In this document: piece by piece, positions 56,956 through 64,000 of the stretch
Position numbering within the stretch: the stretch's first letter is position 1
Layout of the letters: every line of letters starts with the position of its first letter
Assembly (NCBI GenBank): GCA_028751875.1
Contig: CM054143.1
Span: 64,297,840 to 64,361,839 of the forward strand
Direction: 5' to 3'
Length of the DNA: 64,000 nt
DNA from: Rapana venosa
Taxonomy: Eukaryota; Mollusca; Gastropoda; Neogastropoda; Muricidae
The notes under the pieces: model-generated
Database searches by the model: none
Told to the model about the DNA's origin: nothing
What the model saw: only the letters and a program-made list of their open reading frames with translations
Translations under genes and position numbers: made by a program

Positions 56956-57405
56956 AGATCACATAAGATCAGTGCCAAGAAGACAAAACTCATGACAAAT
57001 AGTGCCCAGCCAATCACGACCAAGATTACAGTCAGTGGAAAATAACTTGAGGTTGTAGATCGCTTCAAGTTCCTTGGAACTATTATTAGTGAAGAAGATT
57101 CAAAGACCTAAATCCTCATAAGAGCTGCACAAACAGTAGCAGAAGTGGCGAAGCTCAAGACCATCTGGAAAGACCAAAACATCTCTCTCAGGACTAAGGT
57201 CAAGCAACTGCATGCACTGGTCATCTCCACATATCTGTATGCATGCATATCCTGGACATTGAATGCAGATCTACAAAGGAGGATCCAGGCTTTAGAGATG
57301 ATATGCCTCAGAAGATTCCTTGGCATTTCATACACGGACCACATTACCAATGAAGAAGTCCGACAAACCCTCACCAATGGGCATGTGACAAGATCAGATG
57401 GGTGA
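56956..57405 (+). mobile_element. RTE-like LINE RT thumb fragment
   Basis: Plus frame: SAKKTKLM, VVDRFKFLGTIISEE, AKLKTIWKDQNISLRTKVK, LVISTYLYACISWTLNA and FLGISYTDHITNEEV. This is the thumb and connection region of an RTE-like ORF2, diverged from the copies at 11.6 and 20.5 kb. One stop lies near 57045 and another near 57110. Confidence 0.8.
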
Positions 57406-57429
57406 TCATGTGCTTTTCTCTTGCCAGTG

Positions 57430-57725
57430 CCCATGTTCATATGGTTTAATAAATGTTGTCATCTATTCCCACTGGCCTATAATGGCTTACTCTTCCAAAA
57501 GGTGGAATGGGTTTTAACATTTGTGCAAGATGTTCTGCGTGCATTCGCATACTGGACCTTGGTCTACTGTCTCGTCCGAAGGATTTTCTGGGAAATGGAG
57601 ACGTCACTTCTGTAAACACCTGAGGAAACATCTCCTTGACAGGGGGGTGTCTTGGTCATGACTTCAACCTGTGCTCTAACTAGGGCTATCAGATCACAGG
57701 TGCAACCAACCAACCTCGGGTTACC
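57430..57725 (-). mobile_element. Older SINE copy, minus orientation
   Basis: Bases 57455-57620 are the diverged reverse complement of the body of the SINE at 53459-53799 ('gtcatctattcccactggcc', 'gatgttctgcgtgcattcgc', 'gtctcgtccgaa'). The tRNA-like head would lie near 57640-57720 and is hardly recognisable. It is older than the copy at 53459. Confidence 0.7.
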
Positions 57726-57730
57726 ACATA

Positions 57731-57753
57731 TGTGTGTGTGTGTGTGTGTGTCC

Positions 57754-57784
<31 letters not shown>

Positions 57785-57787
57785 TGA
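57731..57787. repeat. Alternating purine-pyrimidine tract (GT)n(CG)n(TG)n
   Basis: gt repeats, then about seven cg units, then tg repeats, 57 bases with one break (tcc). Such tracts can form left-handed Z-DNA. It lies 14 bases before the acceptor of the second FTP exon. Confidence 0.95.
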
Positions 57788-57801
57788 ATTTTGTGACACA
57801 G

Positions 57802-58020
57802 TGGGAGACTTCTCATTGATGGTGACAAAAACAAAGAAAGCCTTCAAGCACTTTGAAAGAGAAGATCTGTGCTACTTCGAAAACGGATTTATTAATGCTG
57901 GATTCTCCAAAACCTACACTTGCACCCGTTCCCTAATTGGCAGATACGCTGTTGTGGTAAAAGAAGGCCCTGGTACACTGGCCTTGTGTGCAGTGCATGC
58001 TTTTGGTCACCGGTTATATT
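57802..58020 (+). CDS. FTP (fucolectin-type F5/8C) domain exon, C-terminal half
   Basis: A 219-nt internal exon. The acceptor ttgtgacacag ends at 57801, preceded by an unusual GT/CG repeat instead of a good pyrimidine tract; the donor is tatatt|gtaagt at 58020/58021; both ends are phase 1. Its 73 residues complete the FTP fold started at 28890: GDFSLMVTKTK, DLCYFENGF, KTYTCTRSLIGRYAVVV, and LALCAVHAFGH, where the two late cysteines and the GRY strand are family landmarks. Its frame continues from either the first FTP exon or the microexon, and into the EGF-like exon at 58908. The intron before it is 28.7 kb as assembled, most of it the low-quality block; without that block it would be about 6 kb. 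Confidence 0.85.
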
Positions 58021-58036
58021 GTAAGTGAGGTCTCTC

Positions 58037-58039
<3 letters not shown>

Positions 58040-58123
<84 letters not shown>

Positions 58124-58160
58124 TTGTGTTGTGTGTGTGTGTGGTGTGTGTGTGTGTATA
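58040..58160. repeat. CT and GT microsatellites
   Basis: ct runs (58040-58120) followed by gt runs (58126-58158) just downstream of the donor. The frame at 58225-58464 has no recognisable motif and lies in the intron. Confidence 0.95.
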
Positions 58161-58539
58161 GAAGATGATGGTGCTGTCTGGAGTCTTGGTGGGGAATGGT
58201 AAAAACGAGAAGTTAAGGTCGTGAATGATGACTTGCTTGCAAAAAGCTAGGGAAGCTACTTCAAGCTGCTCACGTCAGTCTCAAAACACAATCCTATCCA
58301 AGCCTGTTCTTTCAGACCTGAGCCAGCAGTTTGAGGAAGCTTGCCGACATTGTGGAAGCACCATGTGGTCACTAGCCAGAAGAGTCATGGCACTGCTGCT
58401 GGTTCACTTCAATAGTGCCTGCTCTGATTCCATATATACACATAGAACACACACCATCGGCTAAGTTATTGGTTGACATCCTGATTTCTTTTAATTAACA
58501 TTAAATCTACCATATTGAATACTCGGTGTAAAAGAATAA

Positions 58540-58720
58540 CTGCGACCGTATCGTCATAGTTTGAAATTATATTGTTAACAAGAACGTGATGCTGCATTGT
58601 ATTGAAAGCTAAACTAAAGTCAGTGAACAATATTCTGGCATGTGCTGTGGAACATTGGATGTGGTCTTCCGAAAATATGTCATTAACAATAATAATGGAG
58701 GCTTTTATTCAGAGTGCCAT
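58540..58720 (-). mobile_element. LINE RT motif fragment
   Basis: The minus strand reads ILFTDFSLAFNTMQHHVLV, an RT motif 3 (D-F-S-x-A-F-N-T). About 180 bases survive, in the intron between the FTP and EGF-like exons. Confidence 0.6.
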
Positions 58721-58907
58721 TGTGTCTTTTGCATTTATTTTGCTTCTTTATTATTTCTCTGTTCATTTTTCTATTTCTTCATTTGTCAATTTCCTATTAC
58801 CTTCATGACTTTTAATTCATGTCAGTTCCATTCCACCATGTGATCTTTTGAGCATTTATTTACCTATATCCGCACATGTGTGCGTGCGTGCGTGCATGTG
58901 TGTGCAG

Positions 58908-58991
58908 CATTACCACTCGAGCATGTTTGCAATGCCTCAAGTGAATATACAATCTGTGAAAATGGCACTGCTTGTAGAGATGGCCAGTGCA
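58908..58991 (+). CDS. EGF-like exon following the FTP domain
   Basis: An 84-nt internal exon, phase 1-1. The acceptor tgtgtgcag ends at 58907; the donor is tgca|gtaagt at 58991/58992. The one base left by the FTP exon (T) plus CA makes Ser, and the frame then reads LPLEHVCNASSEYTIC, ENGTACRDGQC: four cysteines in an EGF-like spacing with the N-G-T-x-C-R-D-G-x-C ending. EGF-like modules next to FTP domains are known from mollusc receptor-type and secreted proteins. No later exon of the gene could be recognised in the remaining 5 kb, so it continues beyond the window or in exons too short to see. Confidence 0.75.
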
Positions 58992-59018
58992 GTAAGTGTT
59001 CTTATAATTTGTAACCCT

Positions 59019-59127
<109 letters not shown>

Positions 59128-59129
59128 CT

Positions 59130-59400
59130 TGTTACAGTGAAATTGCACAAAAGAAAATGTGTCCATGTTGCGATGAACAAATCGAAAATGAACATCATTT
59201 CATATTTAAATGTGCTGCCTATGAGGATCTACGGCTAAATTCTGAAAGAATCAGCCAAGTTTCCGTGCCATGCACTACTTAAGGCTATAAATCCAACTCA
59301 CAGGCACAATTTATCCAGGTTCGTGTTCCATGCGATTAACAGAAGAAAAAACTTCATTTTGGAACATTGACTTAAGTGTTATGTTGCTGTAATATAACGG
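59130..59400 (+). mobile_element. LINE C-terminal fragment with cysteine knuckle
   Basis: The plus frame reads MCPCCDEQIENEHHFIFKCAAYEDLRL (in two adjoining parts: CPCC...H-H...C and AAYEDLR), then after a stop NPTHRHNLSRFVFHAINRRK. It matches the C-terminus of the minus-strand LINE at 23532-24110. Confidence 0.8.
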
Positions 59401-59456
59401 CCAAAAGAAATTATTTTTGATGTGATATGATGTGATGTGATGTGTGTGTGTGTGTC

Positions 59457-59505
59457 AAAGTCAAAGTCAAAGTCAAACTTTTATTTTCAAATGGTACATT
59501 GATGG

Positions 59506-59575
<70 letters not shown>
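59457..59575. repeat. (TCAAAG)n retroposon tail and GT microsatellite
   Basis: Three tcaaag units then 'tcaaacttttattttcaaatgg' look like a minus-oriented LINE 3' end. A gt run of about 33 units follows at 59507-59573. Confidence 0.75.
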
Positions 59576-59576
<1 letters not shown>

Positions 59577-59620
59577 TTAAGTGTGTTGGCTTGTGTGTGA
59601 TGACAGTTGAAGGAGCGTTA

Positions 59621-59786
59621 TGCCTACAATAGTAATAATAATAATAATAGTTATAATAATAAAAATAAATGGAATTTGTATACCGCTATATCTTGCAAAG
59701 ACAAATCAGAGCGCTTGCATTCAACATATTCTTAGTCATGCAGCTAATTACTATCAAAAGTTTAAACAAAATTCAAATGTACGCAC

Positions 59787-59833
<47 letters not shown>

Positions 59834-62112
59834 GTAGGCTTTGGCAGGGTAATGGGATCTTGGCTGTTGAAGGCAGGGGCGGTTTTGAGATGAAAGAGGA
59901 CGGAAAAAGTTAGGTTTGAAACAAATATGTCTTGAGGCTGATTTAAATGTGTCATAAGTAGGCTTTTGTCGAAGAGAGAGAGGAAGGTCGTTCCAGATGG
60001 ATGGACCGGAAATAGAGAAAGAGCGACGACCAACAGTGGGTTGGTTGAATCTAGGTATTCGTAAGCACAAGGTATCTGCAGCAGAGCGGATGGAACGAGA
60101 AGGAGTGTACAGGTGAAGACATTCACAGAGATAGGAGGGTGCAGTTTTGTGGAGACATTTGTAACAGAGGGTACTGATCTTATAGTTTACTCTCTGTGGC
60201 ACAGGCAACCAGTGGAGAGATAGCAAGAGAGGAGTTATGTGCTCAGATTTTCTCTTTCTGAGGACTAGGCGAGCTGCAGAGTTTTGTATACGTTGAAGAG
60301 AGTGGATAGATGATGCTGGAAGACCAGACAAAAGAGAATTGCAATAGTCCAGACTGAGAGAATGAGAGACGTGACTAGTTTGGATTTTGCATCAGTGGAC
60401 AGGTACTTTCGAACTGCACTGATGCGCTGTAATTGATAGTAGCATGACTGACAGGTCTGGGTGATGAATTTGTGCATAGAGAGCGTGTTGTCTATAACAA
60501 CTAGATACTTCACAGCAGTGGTTAGAGGGACTGATGCACTGCCGAGTTCTATTGAAATTGTAATGGAAGAGAGTTTGTGTTTGGTCCCTACAAGCATGGC
60601 TTCGGCTTTATCTGCGTTTAACTGTAACTTGTTTTGAATCATCCAGTTTTGGATATCTTGAAAGTAGTAGGCCATATTTGTCAAGAGAGAAGGCAGATTT
60701 TCAGGTGTAACACTACTTTGAATCTGAGAGTCATCTGCGTAAAAATTATAGTTGATGTAATGAAGATTTATTATATGTGATAGTGGAGCAGTATAAAGAG
60801 TGAAAAGAACAGGGCCGAGAACTGATCCCTGCGGGACACCACATTCCAGTTTGGCAGGTATTGACTGTATCTTGTTTACTGCGACTGTCTGGAATCGGTC
60901 AGTGAGGTATGAAATTAACCAGGAGAGGGCTGTGCCAGTAACACCGAATGTTTTTTGAAGACGGGAGAGAAGAATTGAATGGTCAATAGTGTCGAAGGCT
61001 GCAGATAAGTCAAGTAGAGTGAAAAGGGAGATTTTTCCTGAGTCAGAAGCAAGTAGAAGTGTATTTAAGGTATGGACTAGAGTAGTTTCAGTGCCATGGT
61101 TGACGCGATAGGCAGACTGAAACTCAGGAAGAAGACTTTTGGCAAGAAGGTGGTTATTGAGCTGTTTTAGAACTACTTTTTCAAGGACTTTAGAAATGAA
61201 AGGTAAGTTTGAAACAGGTCTATAATTTTCTTCAGAATGTTAGGGTCAAGGTCATGCTTTTTGAGTAGAGGTGTAACTATTGCAGTTTTGAGAGATGATG
61301 GAACATTTCCTGAAACAAGAGATGAGTTCACTATTTTCGTGATAGCGGGTATAAGTTGTGGTAGGTACTGTACGAAAATAGAAGCAGGTATGAGATCGAG
61401 GTCACATGATTTTATAGTCATTCCTTTCAGAATTGTTGTGATTTCTTTCTCACTTGTTGGATGAAAGAAAAGGAGAGGAGTACCTGAGAATTGGAGATCA
61501 GGAAGTGCAGGCTGGAAAGGAATCTGATCCAATCTGGAACGGATGTTACGGATTTTGTCAGGAAAGAATGCAGAAAATATAGAAGAAAGTTCAGAGTGGT
61601 TGTGGATGGAAGGCAGAGGGCTTGCCTTCACAGATCTAAGGAGAGTGGAAGTGAGGGAAAAGAGAAATTTCATTGACGTGGCATCAAGAACTTGAGAAGA
61701 GTAGTACTTTGTTTTTTCTAAAAGAATTAAAGATTTGACTTCGCTTATTTGTTTTCGGAAGAGCTGCTTGTTGATTTCCGTTTTTGTTTTTCGCCACTGC
61801 CGCTCTAGTTGCCTGCGTTTTCGCTTTGCAACCTGGACGTCATGGGTGTACCATGGTGCTCAGAGCCTGTCAGGCAGGAGACGGTCAGAGGGAGGTGCAT
61901 GCTCATCAAGCAGTTGGCTGAGAACAGTATTGTAGTGTTTCGAGGGGTCATTTCAGAGGTTAGTGATAGGCGTTCAGCAGCATGTGTAGAGAAAGCTTCA
62001 ATGTCTATGGGCTTGAGATTGCGACGAGTGACAACAGTCGGATGAACATTTGTTTGCGTATTGTGTGTATCTGACTGAGAGGACAGGGAGTGGCGGATTA
62101 TTGTTTCTCAAG
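59621..62112 (-). mobile_element. L2/CR1-like LINE, longest copy
   Basis: On the minus strand, from 62112 to the left: a basic linker APWYTHDVQ, QLERQWRKTKTEI (61740-61860), KIRNIRSRLDQIPFQPALPD (about 61480-61560), LDLIPASIFVQYLPQ and SSLKTAIVTPLLKK (61250-61400), an RT core with several breaks, QNKLQLNADKAEAMLVG (about 60600-60640), YLSTDAKSKLV, GLPASSIHSLQRIQ, TPLLLSLHWLPVPQRVNYKI, and YTPSRSIRSA with FSISGPSIWNDLPLSLR at the C-terminus (to about 59850). The 3' end has a ca run and a (TAA)n tail at 59621-59660. The endonuclease is missing except possibly its last residues. The RT is broken by indels. Confidence 0.9.
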
Positions 62113-62660
62113 TGATGTCTTGCAGGGTTTTGATTCCCACCCCATCTTCTCTCTATATGACTTCAAATGTCGCATGACATGAATGAGCACAGTATTGTAC
62201 ACTATTTTTGCCAACAGGATTGGATTTACATTGCATTAGCCTTGGGGCTGACATGGTTATATTTGGTGGGCACACTTTTCTGGTGTGGTGAATGCTTTTT
62301 TAGAATGCAATAGTTTGTGAGTACTGTAACTATTTTGAAAATGCAAATGTTAGCGAGTAGGCCTATTAATAATCTGAACTGTCATGATTTAACGATGTGC
62401 TTGATGTTTGTAATTTGTATGTGATAAGGTATTGACATATCAAGTATAACTTCGTCAACAATTTTGTTCACAGGCCTTTTCGTTTTTAGCTATGCTTTGT
62501 TTTGATTCTTGGTCTACGTCAGCCTCTATTCAGTTTTGATTTTGGACTATGCATATTCAAGAGTATCCAGTTTTGAGTGCGCGCCACGGTATTGTGCCAA
62601 AGGTCTATCAAAGTTTACGAGAAATTATATTTCATTTTCTTTGCCTCTTCCATTTTTGCC
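62113..62660. other. No recognisable gene
   Basis: AT-rich, with no coding motifs, repeats or splice pairs I could support. Confidence 0.55.
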
Positions 62661-62664
62661 CCTC

Positions 62665-62717
62665 AAAATGTATTGTGGTCTAAGGCCCATGTATATTAAA
62701 CAATTTCGGAGTTCAGA

Positions 62718-62795
<78 letters not shown>

Positions 62796-62804
62796 CTCCT
62801 CTCT

Positions 62805-62857
<53 letters not shown>

Positions 62858-62874
62858 TTCTCTCTCTCTCTCTA
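62665..62874. repeat. Dispersed 55-bp repeat joined to a long CT microsatellite
   Basis: 'tattgtggtctaaggccc' and 'gttcagagtttctctctc' are the reverse complement of the block at 22926-22976 and 23265-23330. The ct run (62718-62873) begins exactly where the block ends, as in the other copies. Confidence 0.85.
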
Positions 62875-62939
62875 ATTTTACGAGTGCAAACATATGGTTA
62901 GATAAAAAGTATTCATAAAACCATGCTATGGATTCCATG

Positions 62940-63075
62940 GCATGAAGCTCAATGGGGCTGTCTGTTGTTGTTTGCCTTGTTGGTTTTATCAAATCTGTGT
63001 CTTGTACCCTGTCCCTCTCCTGCTGTCCCCCTTGTAAATGGGCGTAAATGCTTAGTGCAATAAACATTTGTCATA
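62940..63075 (+). mobile_element. Probable LINE 3' end with AATAAA
   Basis: 'cccttgtaaatgggcgtaaa' and 'gtgcaataaacatttgtc' with a polyadenylation-like aataaa, followed by tctg repeats. It looks like the 3' end of a retroelement, but no coding part is attached. Confidence 0.4.
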
Positions 63076-63079
63076 TTCA

Positions 63080-63203
63080 TTGTCTGTCTGTATCTGTCTG
63101 TTTGTCTGGTCTGTCTGTCTCCCTCTGTCTGTCTGTCTGTCTCCCTCCCTCTCTCTCATCTCTCTCTATAATAGTAACAATAATAATAATAATGATAATA
63201 TAT
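63080..63203. repeat. (TCTG)n, CT and (TAA)n repeats
   Basis: Imperfect tctg tetramers (63081-63140), a short ct run, then taa/aat triplets (63170-63200). Confidence 0.9.
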
Positions 63204-63204
63204 C

Positions 63205-63300
63205 TCACTCTCTCTGGGAACAATTATCTGCAACCTTCGTTCCTGGTCACCAGGAATGCAGCACAACATACAGGCACAGAAATGGTGGATTGGTTACTTC
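63205..63300 (+). mobile_element. Possible RNase H remnant of a LINE
   Basis: The plus frame gives ATFVPGHQEC, reminiscent of the WxPGHxG motif of LINE RNase H, followed by a degenerate stretch. It is too short to be sure. Confidence 0.3.
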
Positions 63301-63750
63301 TTTGATCTTATTGACGACCTGATTGATCGAAACAGGTTAGTTTTTTGTACTCATGGGATATTGTTTTTCGTTGAAATACATTTAGATAGTTGTGGAATCT
63401 GAATAATTGCTCTATGTCCTATCAGCTTTCGCCACATGTGCAGCCTGGTATTGTCCATGTGATCAATGTTAAATTTAGCTGAAATAGGTTCCCAAGGGAG
63501 AATTTGAGGAGCTGCCAGGAAAATTGAAGTTGTTGCTATGTCAATGCCATTTTCTTTCAGACACGTATCTGCATAAGAATATTTTGAATAGGCTGCAGAA
63601 AAGAAAACAGTGCATGCTCGTTTCTGATAATCCGTGTTTTTAATCCTAAATATTTCACCTTTTACTAACCTCTATTTGTCATATTGCTGTCCTAAGTTGC
63701 TTGGAAGAAGTGGAACAAGTACTCCTTTCCAAGATGATAGTGTTGATTCT
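63301..63750. other. No recognisable gene
   Basis: No motifs or repeats were found. Confidence 0.55.
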
Positions 63751-63755
63751 GTCTC

Positions 63756-63801
63756 CAAGTGGTGGTGGTGGTGGTGGTGGTGGTGGTGGTGGTGGTGGTG
63801 G

Positions 63802-63848
<47 letters not shown>

Positions 63849-64000
63849 CTACTGTCGTCCCCAAGTGGTGGTGCTTATGATGATAATGATGACAATAACA
63901 TTGATGATGGTGATGACGATGACAATATTGATGATGATAACGACGACGACGATAATGATGATGACGATGATGATGATGATGATGATGATGATAACGACGA
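63756..64000. repeat. Compound trinucleotide repeat (GGT)n (GAT)n (GAC)n
   Basis: About 15 ggt units, then about 15 gat units to 63847, a 30-base break that repeats 'ccaagtggtggt' (also at 63756), then degenerate gat/gac/gaa repeats to the window edge. The Pro-Ser homopolymer frame on minus is an artefact. Confidence 0.95.

Overview
This is eukaryotic nuclear DNA. No bacterial-style operon is present, the coding signal is split into short exons with GT-AG splice sites, and most of the window is retrotransposon debris and simple repeats. The mix of non-LTR retrotransposons (RTE-like, L2/CR1-like, Rex1-like and I-like with RNase H), a DIRS-type tyrosine-recombinase retrotransposon, a tRNA-derived SINE, and exons for a fucolectin-type (FTP) F5/8C domain next to EGF-like modules suggests a lophotrochozoan animal, most likely a mollusc. 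The species cannot be fixed from the sequence.

Host coding content is small. On the + strand, exons at 28890-29096, 57802-58020 and 58908-58991, plus a possible 24-nt microexon at 29295-29318, all enter and leave in phase 1. Joined in order they encode one FTP lectin-like domain of about 142-150 residues followed by a cysteine-rich EGF-like piece. Another phase 1-1 exon at 3553-3651 encodes a six-cysteine EGF-like module. It belongs either to the same gene family or to an upstream paralogue. These would be extracellular lectin-like or receptor-type proteins.

Layout: 1-4842 holds a Rex1-like LINE fragment carrying a SINE, a 29-bp minisatellite, a 63-bp minisatellite, the EGF-like exon, and a 39-bp minisatellite that starts inside that exon and repeats its 5' splice site. 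4843-5342 is a 500-N gap. 5343-28850 is a graveyard of LINEs, many nested, and of a DIRS-like element (gag-like part at 21.4-22.2 kb, RT/RNase H/recombinase at 26.1-28.5 kb). 28890-29320 holds the FTP exons. About 29700-52400 is a block of visibly unreliable sequence in which bases are smeared into homopolymer runs. It contains a degraded second copy of 1-4842 (32637 to about 38760), a T/G-rich minisatellite, degraded SINEs, and degraded L2-like and I-like LINEs. 52400-64000 is clean again, with LINE fragments, a full-length SINE, the remaining FTP and EGF-like exons, and long CT, CA and GAT microsatellites.

The point most worth following up is the 39-bp array: it looks born from an exon end plus its splice donor, so dozens of donor-like sites lie downstream of one exon. 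The main caution is the 22.7-kb low-quality block, which splits the FTP domain with a very large intron and is probably an assembly or consensus artefact.
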